Origin: Halorubrum sp. GN11_10-6_MGM
GTDB lineage: Archaea; Halobacteriota; Halobacteria; Halobacteriales; Haloferacaceae
DNA length: 45,607 nt
Assembly: GCF_005435165.1 (NCBI RefSeq)
Contig: NZ_SGUC01000024.1
Coordinates: 1-45,607, forward strand
Reading direction: 5' to 3'
Shown here: positions 16,901 to 26,157 of the stretch, piece by piece
How the letters are laid out: each line of letters begins with the position of its first letter
Position numbering within the stretch: position 1 is the first letter of the stretch
Program-made: the position numbers and the translations under genes
Notes under the pieces: generated by a model
Databases searched by the model: none
Seen by the model: the letters and a program-made list of their open reading frames with translations, nothing else
What the model was told of the DNA's origin: nothing

Positions 16901-19900
16901 AGCGTCTCGCCAGCGGCCAACTCTTGGACGGTGGTGAAGGTGTTGTTCAGGTTGTAGGTGTAGGTGCCGTTGGCCTCAATTGTCACGTTACCGTAGTTAC
17001 CCGTCACCGTCGAGTTGACATCCCCATCGCTGCCGTTCACTTCGGAAACCACCAACTGACTGACCGGGTCCTCGGGATCACTGTCTGCGCCGTCGTTGTC
17101 GTCATCATCGATAACGTTCCCGGTGGTGATAGTTGAGTCGTCCTCGGTCACAGAGGCATTGTTGTCAGTCGCCGTCGGCGCTGGGTTGTTCACCGTCCAG
17201 TTGAACGAGGCGTCCACGCTCGTGCCCGTCTCATTACCGCTGTCGTCAATGTCGGTGGCGGTGACGGTGACGTTGTAGGTCCCGTTCTGTGAGGCCGAGT
17301 CGTTGATCGTGCCGCTGATTACGCCGGTACTCGAGTTGATCGTCAAGTTGGTCGGCAGCCCGGTCGCCGAGTACTCCAGCGTATCTGTGGCATCGACGTT
17401 GGAGAACTCCGTCGACGTATCTATGCCCGATATCTCCTCACCGTCGTCGTTGGTCCGGTTGTCCAGGCCGGTCGTTGTCGGCGCGTCGTTCTCGCCGTTG
17501 ATGGTGATGGTGAATGTCTGATCGGCGCCGGTGTCATTGCCACCGTTGTCGGTGCCGCCGTCGTCCGTCACGTCCACGGTGACTGTCACCGTTTCGCTCT
17601 CACCGTCGGCCAATATCTGGCTCGGTGTGAAATTCAACGTGCTGTCGTTGCCGTCCGTATCCGTGAAATTGGGCGGGGTATCGAACAGTTGGGTAGCGTT
17701 GAAGTTGGTTCCGTTACTGACATCGGAAACGTTGAACGTGACGGTCTGACTGTCTTCGTCGGCGCCGCCGCCTTCCTCGACCGATTCCATGAAGTCGTTT
17801 TCGGTCTGCTCACCGTCATCTTCATTCACGGTGAAGTTCTGCGACGGGCTGGCCGACGGGGCGTCGTTGACCGCATCCACATCGATTGTCAGTGTGTTCC
17901 CATCCGTGTAGGAGCTGCTACGATTGTCGCGCACCGAGAAGTTGAACTCGGCGAAGCCATCGCCGTTCTCATCGGCCGGTGACGTGTAGGTCAGGTTGCT
18001 ATCGTTGAGGTTGGACCGACTGATGTTATCGTCTTCATCCACCTGGGCACCGCTGAGGTTGAGCGTGCCGTTGTCCGGCAGCGTATTGATGCGCACCTCA
18101 CCAAGCGTGTCCATCTCGCCGCCGGGCTGGCTGTAGTTGAAATCGCCCGCGGAGAAGGTATAGGTGGTGTCCTCATCCGCGGTGACGGTGTTGTCCGAGG
18201 CCTCGGGCGGGTCGTTCCGCTCGTTGATCGTCACCGACGCGGAGAGTGTGTCGTTCAGAGCCGGGCCGCCGGCATCGTTGTCACCGCCATTGTCGTTGTT
18301 GCCGTCGCTGAGCGTGACCGTGATATTGCGTGTGCCATTAAAAGTGTCCGAGCTGCTGTTGTAGCGCAGTGCCTCCAAGATGGTGTTCGCCTGACCGGTC
18401 GTCGCTGTGGTACTGAGATTCACCACCAGATCGTTGCCGTTACTGCCGCCGCTCACACTGGCGATACCATTCAGGTTGCTGTCGTTGATCGTAAGCTGGT
18501 CGAACGATTGGCCGCCGTCGTCCATCGACACTGTGATGTTTCCGGAACCGAATTCGTCTACGCCGGCTGTCGTGTTGATGTCGATATCGGAGACGTTTGC
18601 GCCGGTGACCAGCTGTTGGGGAGCGGTGCCGTTGTTTGGTTCCGTGCTCTCGTCAACCGTCGCCGAGGTACCGGTGCCATCCAAGACTGGTGCGTCGTTG
18701 CGTGGGCTAACCGACGTATTTAGATTGGTGACATTCGACCAGATGTCGGTGTCGTTGTTCGGGTCGTCGCCTACAGCCTCGGAGATATCCGCACTGGTGT
18801 TGAAGCTCTGCTCCGCATCTGCCAGCCTGACGTCGAGAGCACCCGGCGTGCCGGTGTAGTTGCTCACCGGCACGAAGCGCAGCTCGGCATTAGTAGGCAG
18901 GATGATAGCGCTGGTATCATCCAGCCCCTCCTGCGAAATATTGGTCCAGTTCCCACCGTTATCAGTGGAGTACTCCCACGTGCCCTCGGAACTCGCGTTG
19001 GCGGCATTGCCGACGATGGCGATAGCGCCCAGACTGGTGCTGTTATCGTCACCACCGGTGATGTCCGTCTGATCGTCGATACTATCGTCGAACACGCCAT
19101 CAAATAGATCGATTACTGTGTCACCGGCTGTGCCATCCTCTTCCGATGATAGTATTGCATTACCCGTTGCGGACGGCGGATCGTTCTCGTTCGTGACATG
19201 GGTCTCGATCGATACGTTGTCCGTCGACCAGCTCCCTGTCTCGCCCGTCCCGCCCACTTCGGACAGATCCTTGAGATCCCCAGCACCGTTGCTGACATTT
19301 GAACTAAGATCCGTACTGTTATCGGCCAGACGCACGTCCAGCGTTCCTGGGGTGCCGTGGAAGTCGGCAGCCGGGTCGAAGCGGATCTTGCGGCTTGCAT
19401 CGACCACCAGGGCGTCGTTCGCATTAAGATCGGCCGGCACGTCAATCCAGCCCTCACTCCCGTTGCTGACCTGCCAAGTGCCCTGCGACGTGGTGTAGTT
19501 GGTCAAGCCGGTGATGGCCACGTAACTGAACGCGGTTGAGGTGTCGCCGCCACCATCTGCTGTCTGATTGTCTGTCCCGTCGTCATAGGTGCTGTTGAGG
19601 AGGCTCGACAACGTCTCACGGGTGCCGGTCTGATTTTCGACAGTTGCGTTAACATTCTCCGGGTCACCGGAGGCGACCGGGCGATCGTTGACCGGATTGA
19701 CCTCGATAGTCGCTGATTCACTGGCGTTTAGAGCACCTCCGCTGCCCGTGTTGCCCAGGTCATCGACTTTGACCGTGATGGTATCCGGGTCAGCGGTCCC
19801 GTTGGTATGGAAATCATCATCGGGCGTATAGACCAGCCCGTCAAGCGCGGTATTGATCTGGCTCTCGGTGCCGTTGATGGTCAGTGATTCGGTGTCATTG

Positions 19901-22900
19901 CCTTCCAGCGACGCGCCGGAGCTCGCGGCTGTCACGGTGCCGTGGTCAACCGAAACGGTCGCCTCCATGTCAGCGCCGAAGTCGTCGGGATCGCTGACGT
20001 TGAATGTAGTGCTGTTACCGCTGGAGAAGGTCAGGCTGGCGTCCTCATCGACGCTCCGGTTGGACGGAGCGTTCACCGACGGCTCATTGTTGGTCTTAGA
20101 CACTTCGATACTGAATGTGTCGGTGACCGTGTTGTTGCCGTCCACGCCGACACCTTCCGTGCCGGTGCCGTTGCCCGTGGCAGGTTTCCGATCGTCGGCG
20201 GTGACATTCATGAAGATGATTTCGTCCACGTTGGGATTATCCGGGGCGTAGTCCATGCTGTTCAGGGTCGCCCGGACGTCCGCTGCCGTGCCGTTGACGG
20301 TGACTGTGGCAGTGCCATTGTCTGTGACGGTAGCACTACCCGAAGACGTGAGGTTGATCGTGCCGTCGGAACCGCCGCCCAGTGTCGCCGCGACGTCGAC
20401 GCTTATGAAGTCATCTGCCCCCTGATCGGTGTCGACCGTGTCCGACACGTTGAAGCCGTTGATGGCGGTGCTGTTGCCGCTGTCGAGGGTCTGGTTGGCC
20501 GGCACGTCCAGGGTGGGCTGGTCGTTGACCGGGATGATCTCTATGGTGTTGTTCATCACATCGGTCTCCTGGCCGTCGGCGTGGTCGAAGTCCTCGAATG
20601 TAGTTTTCAGATAGAGTTCGCCGATGCCATTGACCGGGCCGTTGTAGTCGGGAGCGCCCTCGAACTGGAGGTCGTTGAGCGCGGCCTCTACGTCGGAGAT
20701 CGAACCGGTCAGTGTGATGTTATTGCTGTCGTCACCTGTCGATGACGTCAGGCCCGTGGTATCGCCCAGGCGCAGGCTGCCTTGGTTTGCGGCATTCGCC
20801 GGATTGGTTCGCTCGCTATCATTGTAGAGCTCGACGGTGACCGTGACATCCTTGTCGAAGCTGTCCACGTCACTGAGGTTGAAGCCATCCAAGGTGACCT
20901 GGCTGTCCTCGTTGACGCTATAGGTGTTAGTGTTGGTGATGGTGGGCGCATCATTGCCATTCGAGGCGCGCAGCGTGATATTCTGAGTGACACGGTTATT
21001 GGCTGCGTTGATCGGCGTGCCGTCGGAGTTGTTGAGCGCGGGACCGCCGTTGGCGCCGGAGGTGGGGGTACCGCTGCTGTTGTAGAGGCGGTCGTCGGCG
21101 ATGACGCGGATCGTGTAATCGTCGGCATTGACGTTGGCTTTGGTGCTGAAGGAAACGGTCGACAAATTCAGCACGTCGTCGATTTCGGCCTTGTTGCCCT
21201 GGACGACGAGCGACTCGGTGCCCTTGCCGGAGACATAGGCATTGCTGCTGCTCGGATCGGTGGCGGTGTAGTTGAGCTGCCCGGCGTCGACGAGGTCGCC
21301 CGAGCTGTCGCGCACACTGAGCTCGACCCGCATGAAGTCTGTCTCGTTCGTATCGATTCCGTCCTGGAGGTCAACGTCATCCACGGTGATGTCCGGAATA
21401 TCCGTGGTGTTGTTACTTGGAGCAAAGGCGTCGAGCGAGCCGGGCGCATCCAGTTCCGGCACGTCATTCCGCTGGGTGATGTCGATGTTGTAGGTGGACG
21501 GCGTGGCCGTCGTACCCTGGGGGAAGTTGGTTGTGTCGTTGGCCTGAAAGTCACCGTCACTGACGATATAGTCGAACGAGTCGGTGTTGTTGTATGTGGC
21601 GGCTTCGGTGCCGTCATGCTCGTACTGGATATTGCCGTCATTCAGATCGGCCTGCGTGAAAGAAGAGCCCACGCCGACCGGATTGCCGTTCAGCAGGAGT
21701 TGACCATGTGCCGGGGCGTCTCTGATGCGGTACTGGCGTTGGGTGCTGGAGCTGTCGTTGTCGCCGAAGGACAGATGAGCACCGTCCGCGGGCGTCGGCT
21801 CGCCGGACCCCGTCACGTTGTTGATAGTATCATAATCGGTGGCACCACCGATGGTGACGGCCTCACCTTCCAGCACGGGGCCGGCTTCGTCCGTTGTTAG
21901 CTGGGATTTCGAAACAAAATCAGGCTCTGGCGGGTCGTTAATTGGGTAGATGACGATGGACACGCTGGTCTGTGTGCCCGTGCTGTTGGCGTTGGTGTCC
22001 GTAGCATCCCCCGAACTCACGCCGGCATCATCTACGGGGGTAATAGCAAAGTCGTCGGTGAAGTTTTCCGTGCCGTCGTGGGTGTACTCGAGGGCTCCGT
22101 CTTTGAGCTGGGCCTGGGTAACATTGTCACCCGCCGTCACCGCCGCGCCGTCGAGCGTGAGCGTACCGTTGCTCGGCAGGCTGTCGATGGTGAAGCTCAA
22201 GTTCTGATCGGCTGCAAAGCCGGTCTCGTTGTCCGAGGCCGAGTTGTCGGGGTCAGACAGGGCGACATTCGTGCTCGTCAGCGTGACATTCTGCTCCTCG
22301 TTGACGAACGCGGTGTCCGTCTTAGCCGACGGCGGGTCGTTCTGTGGGGTGACGTCGAGGTCGAAAGTCTGATCGGGCGAGGTCGCTTGTCCGTCCGATA
22401 GGGAGTACTTGAAGGAATCGACGAAGTTCTCGCCGCCGTCATGGGCGAAGGTGACCTCGCCATCGTTGACATCCGCCTGGGTGAAGCTCTGGCCCACTCG
22501 CAAGCGGTCTCCGTTCAGGCGGACATCACCGCTGGCAGGCAAAGTTTCGAGCCGATAGACGATCTCACTAGGTGATTGTTCGTCGTCGCTGGCGTTCAGC
22601 ATAGACTGTGTCAGGGGAACCGTTTCACCTTCCAGAAGAGTAGTCGTATTGCTGCCGACCAAGGACGGCGGGGTATTTTTCGGCGCGTCTGAGTCCGGCG
22701 CAGTCCCCGTAGTTGCGCTATCGGTGACGTTGACGGTGAAGGTGTTTTCGGTCAGCGGGCTGTTCTGGGCATCGGTGTCGTAGATGCCGCCCTCGCGCAC
22801 ATTGGGAAGGATGCGGAACCCGCCATCCTGCACGGTGAAGGAGAAGCTGTCCGCGCGTGTACTGTTCTCGGACGGGACATTCCTGGTGACATACTGAACG

Positions 22901-24390
22901 TTACTGGCGTCGATATCGGCCTGGGTAAATGTGGCACCAGCCTGCAATCTCTGACCATCGACCTCGAAGTAGCCGTCGGCCGAATTGGGCACGTCGGTGA
23001 CGTTGTACGTCAGCGTGTCGTCCGCCGAGTCCGGATCGGTGAGGTTGAGCATATCATTGGTGAGCGTCAGGCTGCTGTTCGAATTCAGGGTTTGCTCCTC
23101 ATTCGTGGTCAGCGCCGGGTCGTCGTTATTCGGATGGATGTCGAGGGTAACCGTGCCCGTGGCAGTCTTCGGGTTGTCGGCACCGCCGCCGTCATCGGTC
23201 ACGTTGATGTCGAAGCTGTCCGGTGCCGGCTCGGTGCCATCGTGGCTGTATGTGAGCTGAGTGATATTAGCCACCTCATCGCCCTCGTCGACGGAGGTAC
23301 CGTCGTAGTAAAGATCGCCTTCCGTGGGCAGGCTCTCGATGGTGAATTCAGTGATGGAGTCGCCCTCGGGGTCGGTGATGTTGATCGCGCCACGTTTTCC
23401 CCCGAGAGTGGGCAGCGTTCCGTTATTATCGAGGGGTACATCGGTCTCGTTCTCAATGACCGTGACGGTGCCACCGACGCTGGGCGGTTGGTTGACCGGT
23501 TCGAGGTTGACCGTCACCGGCTGATCTTCCAGCAGACCACCGGCCCCATCGTCGTAGGTCAGATTGAAACTGTCGTTGTCGGGGGAGGTGACTTGAGAGC
23601 CGTCATGGACATAGGCGAGGTTGTCCAAGTTCCCGGCGGCCAAGGTCGAACCGGTGGTAACCGGGTTGCCGTTGAATTCGAGGCTGCCCTGCCCAGGTAG
23701 TGAAGCAATTTTGATGACGGTCTGTTCCTGGTTGTTGTCGATCTCGGTTAGTCCCAGTTCGTCCTGCGTGAATCCCTGGCCGGATGAGTTCGGCGCATCG
23801 AAGGTGGCCGAGCCCCCCTCACTGACCGTCAGGCCCGTGGCGCTGCTCTGGTTTACCGCCGGTGCGTCGTTGATGGGAGTCACCGCAAGGTTGTCCACCG
23901 TGTACGAGGTGTTATCGTCGTTGGTGGTGTCGGTAAAGGTAATGTCGATGGTCGGATCATAGCCGGAGAGCTGGCTGTTCTGATCCGCCTCGGGCGTGAA
24001 GTTCATGCCGCCGAGGGCGTCATTGACCTCGGCGACGGAGCCAGTGATCGTGACGGTGTCGCTGCCGTCGGTGCCGTTGGTGACGCTCGCGTTAGTGTTG
24101 GCAAGATCCACCGTGCCGCCGCTGACGGTGAATTCCGCCTTCATCGCGACCAGAGTGCCGTTAGTCGGATCTGGGGCATCGGCATCGGCTACGCTGATGC
24201 CGGTGATAGTGAGGTTGGTATCTTCTGGGGTCGTGCGCGGCTGGTCGGCCCCGGTATCCGTGACCTGGGGCGCCGAGCCTGACTGTGCGGTAACAGGCGC
24301 TGCTAGAGCCACGCTGCCGAGGATAACCATCGACGTGACCACGAGGATAGCGACGCCGATACTCAAGGCCACATCGAGACGTTCGCTCAT
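13936..24390 (-). CDS. giant multi-domain surface protein, 3484 residues
   Basis: The N-terminus has a signal peptide (hydrophobic core about 8-33, AAPVTAQS). Six CSPG/NG2-type repeats follow, each with a motif like YTHDGTEnFtDdFaI, then several cadherin-like or Ig-like repeats, and two pairs of a putative-Ig domain (LPTGLTINSSTGEINGTI) plus a VCBS domain (YTVSDQEGGTDTATLTVTITG). Next are three bacterial Ig-like repeats, a Ser/Asp/Gly-rich linker, a choice-of-anchor-D-like domain, and a PGF-pre-PGF-like domain. A membrane segment near 3437-3460 and a short acidic tail close the protein. There is no PGF-CTERM sorting signal, so it is probably held by that helix. Asn-X-Ser/Thr sequons are very frequent, as in haloarchaeal surface glycoproteins. 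The domain set is that of bacterial adhesins, so adhesion or cell contact is likely. Stop and start overlap both neighbours. Confidence 0.88.
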   Translation of the reverse strand: MSERLDVALSIGVAILVVTSMVILGSVALAAPVTAQSGSAPQVTDTGADQPRTTPEDTNLTITGISVADADAPDPTNGTLVAMKAEFTVSGGTVDLANTNASVTNGTDGSDTVTITGSVAEVNDALGGMNFTPEADQNSQLSGYDPTIDITFTDTTNDDNTSYTVDNLAVTPINDAPAVNQSSATGLTVSEGGSATFDAPNSSGQGFTQDELGLTEIDNNQEQTVIKIASLPGQGSLEFNGNPVTTGSTLAAGNLDNLAYVHDGSQVTSPDNDSFNLTYDDGAGGLLEDQPVTVNLEPVNQPPSVGGTVTVIENETDVPLDNNGTLPTLGGKRGAINITDPEGDSITEFTIESLPTEGDLYYDGTSVDEGDEVANITQLTYSHDGTEPAPDSFDINVTDDGGGADNPKTATGTVTLDIHPNNDDPALTTNEEQTLNSNSSLTLTNDMLNLTDPDSADDTLTYNVTDVPNSADGYFEVDGQRLQAGATFTQADIDASNVQYVTRNVPSENSTRADSFSFTVQDGGFRILPNVREGGIYDTDAQNSPLTENTFTVNVTDSATTGTAPDSDAPKNTPPSLVGSNTTTLLEGETVPLTQSMLNASDDEQSPSEIVYRLETLPASGDVRLNGDRLRVGQSFTQADVNDGEVTFAHDGGENFVDSFKYSLSDGQATSPDQTFDLDVTPQNDPPSAKTDTAFVNEEQNVTLTSTNVALSDPDNSASDNETGFAADQNLSFTIDSLPSNGTLTLDGAAVTAGDNVTQAQLKDGALEYTHDGTENFTDDFAITPVDDAGVSSGDATDTNANSTGTQTSVSIVIYPINDPPEPDFVSKSQLTTDEAGPVLEGEAVTIGGATDYDTINNVTGSGEPTPADGAHLSFGDNDSSSTQRQYRIRDAPAHGQLLLNGNPVGVGSSFTQADLNDGNIQYEHDGTEAATYNNTDSFDYIVSDGDFQANDTTNFPQGTTATPSTYNIDITQRNDVPELDAPGSLDAFAPSNNTTDIPDITVDDVDLQDGIDTNETDFMRVELSVRDSSGDLVDAGQLNYTATDPSSSNAYVSGKGTESLVVQGNKAEIDDVLNLSTVSFSTKANVNADDYTIRVIADDRLYNSSGTPTSGANGGPALNNSDGTPINAANNRVTQNITLRASNGNDAPTITNTNTYSVNEDSQVTLDGFNLSDVDSFDKDVTVTVELYNDSERTNPANAANQGSLRLGDTTGLTSSTGDDSNNITLTGSISDVEAALNDLQFEGAPDYNGPVNGIGELYLKTTFEDFDHADGQETDVMNNTIEIIPVNDQPTLDVPANQTLDSGNSTAINGFNVSDTVDTDQGADDFISVDVAATLGGGSDGTINLTSSGSATVTDNGTATVTVNGTAADVRATLNSMDYAPDNPNVDEIIFMNVTADDRKPATGNGTGTEGVGVDGNNTVTDTFSIEVSKTNNEPSVNAPSNRSVDEDASLTFSSGNSTTFNVSDPDDFGADMEATVSVDHGTVTAASSGASLEGNDTESLTINGTESQINTALDGLVYTPDDDFHTNGTADPDTITVKVDDLGNTGSGGALNASESATIEVNPVNDRPVASGDPENVNATVENQTGTRETLSSLLNSTYDDGTDNQTADGGGDTSTAFSYVAITGLTNYTTSQGTWQVSNGSEGWIDVPADLNANDALVVDASRKIRFDPAADFHGTPGTLDVRLADNSTDLSSNVSNGAGDLKDLSEVGGTGETGSWSTDNVSIETHVTNENDPPSATGNAILSSEEDGTAGDTVIDLFDGVFDDSIDDQTDITGGDDNSTSLGAIAIVGNAANASSEGTWEYSTDNGGNWTNISQEGLDDTSAIILPTNAELRFVPVSNYTGTPGALDVRLADAEQSFNTSADISEAVGDDPNNDTDIWSNVTNLNTSVSPRNDAPVLDGTGTSATVDESTEPNNGTAPQQLVTGANVSDIDINTTAGVDEFGSGNITVSMDDGGQSFDQLTINDSNLNGIASVSGGSNGNDLVVNLSTTATTGQANTILEALRYNSSSDTFNGTRNITVTLSDGNNDNGGDNDAGGPALNDTLSASVTINERNDPPEASDNTVTADEDTTYTFSAGDFNYSQPGGEMDTLGEVRINTLPDNGTLNLSGAQVDEDDNISRSNLNDSNLTYTSPADENGDGFAEFNFSVRDNRSSSYTDGNTLTIDVDAVNDAPSASPSQNFTVNEDDGEQTENDFMESVEEGGGADEDSQTVTFNVSDVSNGTNFNATQLFDTPPNFTDTDGNDSTLNFTPSQILADGESETVTVTVDVTDDGGTDNGGNDTGADQTFTITINGENDAPTTTGLDNRTNDDGEEISGIDTSTEFSNVDATDTLEYSATGLPTNLTINSSTGVISGTINDSASQNGTYNVTVTATDIDDSGNETGTSVDASFNWTVNNPAPTATDNNASVTEDDSTITTGNVIDDDDNDGADSDPEDPVSQLVVSEVNGSDGDVNSTVTGNYGNVTIEANGTYTYNLNNTFTTVQELAAGETLTDTFEYTLSDQEGGTDTATLTVTITGTNDQPVLDTALPNQTDDDGDTVSVDISNNFSDIDASDTLTYNASNLPTGLTINSSTGEINGTINDSASQNGPYNVTITADDGSGKANANQTGTFDWTVNNPAPNATDNNASVSEDGPTSASGNVIGDDDGNGIDSDDDPVGQLVVSEVNDSDGDVNSTVAGNYGNVTIEADGNYTYNLNDTSTDVQELAAGETLNDIFDYTVSDQEGGTDTATLTVTITGDTTAPEVSIDQPTEGETFATGTVAFNASANETGDWTYSVDGAANQTASGGANGTQTLNKTLTLSDGQHNVTVYAADGSGNVGSDTVNFSVDTTPPTISNVSVSNPEGRNVSVSFESSEELNNISVNVSGTEDATLTEEDFTDDTNNGTYSATYEGSSDGTYNATVETAEDGAGNDGATGQSDEVTVDTTAPDIPDDSFNVSEEPGQNVLVTFNSSEELSNISVDLSGPENTTLTEDDFIYDATNGTYTAIYNGSSDGTYNATLETAKDNAGNDGAEDQQDTTDVDTSTDGGGGGDDSDGGDGDDGGDDSDGGDGGDDSDGGDGSDGGDGDDDSDGGDRGDDGDGSDESDGSDSGDGSDESDGSDSGDGSDESDGSDSGDGSDESDGDDGGTTTTPTPPTTEGPSSTQPQIGVEPERVQFENDTVGEPQIRSIVVRNLVTSNSTLVIEETTITGRHPSEFAVVNDSDAPFTLAPGERREIYIRFTPRTTDERQAQLQIVSNARVSQIDVWLSNTGAYLVVQEVGVDTDTDDRTVNIEGKYIPENSNYLVNTSRPSITGRPANIEETNMTVTRTGNFSMNVTHSTDPIRSDAVVTEPDRSAVQYVSVDYTVPSETFTDTSFVFKVQKSAVPAGTEPDEISFERYSDGEWRTQNVTLVSESDSAYRFRATTNGYSQFVVTGPTIEDSGCEMFGIDYGSLVICWYWWLLIPLVGLLLVVYPIWQRGMMGQLLEIQNDDTGGEKDE
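15004..15138 (-). repeat. 36-bp tandem repeat in the surface-protein linker
   Basis: Three perfect 36-bp copies begin at 15004, 15040 and 15076, followed by a 27-bp partial copy from 15112. Each codes for 12 residues (SDESDGSDSGDG) within a Ser/Asp/Gly-rich linker that extends to about 15300 in less regular repeats. The unit is a multiple of three, so changes in copy number would lengthen or shorten the stalk without shifting the frame. Confidence 0.95.
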
Positions 24391-24704
24391 TTAGTAATCA
24401 CCTTGGTTTTCACCTCATGCCTATTCAGTACACTATTACTCTCGTTAATAGCGGGGACTATGGCAGCGTTGAGGTCGCTCTTCGGCCGTGTTGTCTCTAC
24501 GTTGTCGGCTATTCTGTTGCCGTCGGTATCCAGATCATTCGGGGCGCTGCCGAGGTCGTTCTCAGTCGTGTCAGTCGGTCCGTCGCCGTCACTGTCAGTA
24601 GCCGCGACGGGCGTAACAGCTGCCACACCCGAGAGGACCGCAAACGCAAGGAAACATGAGAACCCATCGGCAAACATTTGTACGCGATGCGAACAGACAC
24701 TCAT
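24387..24704 (-). CDS. small secreted protein with thrombospondin-3-like repeats
   Basis: The 105-residue protein has a hydrophobic N-terminal segment ending VAAVTPVAATDSDGDG, a probable signal peptide. After it come Asp-rich calcium-binding type motifs, DSDGDGPTDTTENDLG and NDLDTDGNRIADNVE, like thrombospondin type 3 or dockerin-like repeats. The C-terminal 30 residues are basic and have no motif. Its stop overlaps the start of the giant surface-protein gene by ATGA, so it is the first gene of that operon. The likely role is a small exported partner or calcium-dependent component, inferred from context. ATG 24704 is taken as the start; it lies 7 codons before another ATG possibility within the same signal region. 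Confidence 0.65.
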   Translation of the reverse strand: MSVCSHRVQMFADGFSCFLAFAVLSGVAAVTPVAATDSDGDGPTDTTENDLGSAPNDLDTDGNRIADNVETTRPKSDLNAAIVPAINESNSVLNRHEVKTKVITK

Positions 24705-25219
24705 TTTCTAACTCTGTATCAACCTTTGACAAATAAGTTACCATCTGACAGTATTATTTTGTCTTTCTACAGAGTGTGATAGAACGGTTTTTCTCATCAA
24801 ATAGCAGGGAGAATGCTAAGGTGGTGTGAACTCCGCGACCCTGTAAGATGATCCCCCGGTAGAGTCGTTCTTCTGTACCGAGATTCAGAACGATAGTGTG
24901 TACTTGAAGGGACGCTAACAATTCCAACGCGATTGAGTATCAGCCAAGGTACAACGAGTTTGATCGCTCCCCGACGTGGTATAACGCATCCGTGCCTTAA
25001 TTTGATGCTCGTGACGAGGGGGGTGGAATCGCGATGATTGAAAACAAGGCCCTTGTCATGGCGGAGAGGTATAATTCACGACTGTGTTGAGTTTATTATT
25101 TAATGTATCTCTGTTTGAGGGCTGGTCAGCTAATGTTAAACTGCGTCGAGAAGGTACTCCTTCTCTCAATTCTCAAAAAGATGTGTCTATTATATACTCG
25201 ATGGTGGATAACGAGAAGT
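24705..25219. other. 515-bp intergenic region
   Basis: No complete gene is visible. The left part should hold the promoter of the surface-protein operon. Around 24930-25000 a plus-strand frame reads NAIEYQPRYNEFDRSPTWYN before a stop, which looks like the tail of a lost gene but matches nothing I know. The right part carries the recombinase promoter. Confidence 0.4.
25190..25196 (+). promoter_or_regulatory. TATA box of the serine recombinase
   Basis: TTATATA is centred about 27 bp before ATG 25220. This spacing decides the start: the frame stays open for 39 codons further upstream, but that part lies above the promoter and lacks family similarity. Confidence 0.6.
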
Positions 25220-26023
25220 ATGGACACTGTCGCGATCTATAGTCGTGTCTCGACGAGCGACCAAGACGCCAGCCGTCAACTCCACGAGCTTCGAGACTTC
25301 GCCGAGCGGGAGTACCCCGACGCTGAGATCGTAGAGTTTGTCGACATTATATCGGGCACGGCGACCGACGAAGCCGAACAGTACCAGACACTTCGCTCGG
25401 AAATCGCGACGGACGGCGTCGACGCTGTCGTAGTGGATGAGATCAGCCGCCTATCGCGTCTCGGCGGCGGAGAGATTCACGACTTCATCCAACACGCCAT
25501 TGAGTATGATACGTCCGTACGTGACCGTGAAATCGGTCTGTCGATCGATGTCGACGGCAGCGAAGTCGATCAAGCCGTGAAGCAGATGCTTGCCTCACTA
25601 CTCGGCGACCTCGCAAAAATCGAGCACAAACAGAAGCTACGACGGATTCGTTCCGGAATCGCGGCCGCACAAGACGCGGGGAAATGGACTGGCCGTCCGC
25701 CAACCGGATTCACAGTCGATGAAGAGAGCCGTCTCCGTGTCGACGTCGAAGCATTCCTTCGCCTTCGAGCCGGGATTGAACGGGTCGCCGCCGGCGAAGA
25801 CCAAGCGAACGTCGCCGACGACATCGGGATCGCCACCTCGACACTGAAGAACGCATACACGAACCGTGCCGATCTCTACCTCTACGGCGGGGCTGATGAC
25901 GAGCGCCTTGAGGCGGCCGTCAACGAGATAACACCACTCTCGGAACCAGAAGCGATCCCCGTCACAGACGAAGAGCGCGTTCGGCAGATCGTTCGCGACG
26001 AGTTACAATCAGGTCGCAACTGA
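25220..26023 (+). CDS. serine recombinase of the resolvase family
   Basis: The 267-residue protein starts MDTVAIYSRVSTSDQDASRQ, the catalytic N-terminus of serine recombinases with the nucleophile in YSRVS. EFVDIISGTATD and the conserved arginines of DEISRLSRLG follow. The catalytic domain extends to about residue 140. A segment with RPPTGFTVDE and a helix-turn-helix (NVADDIGIATSTLKNAYTNR) binds DNA. It is complete and could resolve or invert DNA at a local site. The stop codon lies only about 3 bp before the degenerate right end of element D, so D landed at, or slightly trimmed, the 3' end. No invertible segment or partner site is evident. Confidence 0.88.
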   Translation: MDTVAIYSRVSTSDQDASRQLHELRDFAEREYPDAEIVEFVDIISGTATDEAEQYQTLRSEIATDGVDAVVVDEISRLSRLGGGEIHDFIQHAIEYDTSVRDREIGLSIDVDGSEVDQAVKQMLASLLGDLAKIEHKQKLRRIRSGIAAAQDAGKWTGRPPTGFTVDEESRLRVDVEAFLRLRAGIERVAAGEDQANVADDIGIATSTLKNAYTNRADLYLYGGADDERLEAAVNEITPLSEPEAIPVTDEERVRQIVRDELQSGRN

Positions 26024-26157
26024 GCGATTGGCCCTATCTCTTCTCGTTCAGACTGAATATCGTGTGAAACAGCTGGTCACTGAACAATGCGTACTTACCT
26101 ATCGTCATCTCGGGATACCAAACGCTACGGGCCAGTACTTGAGACGGACGTGGCTGA

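Noticed and set aside
14774-24394. Many long open frames on the plus strand opposite the giant surface-protein gene
   Set aside because: Their translations follow the repeats of the minus-strand gene and have low-complexity Ser/Val/Pro composition. They are shadows of a high-GC repetitive gene, with no promoter or domain of their own.
24930-25000. A short coding-looking tail before the serine recombinase gene
   Set aside because: The 20-odd residues match no family I know and there is no start or promoter; noted only as part of the intergenic region.
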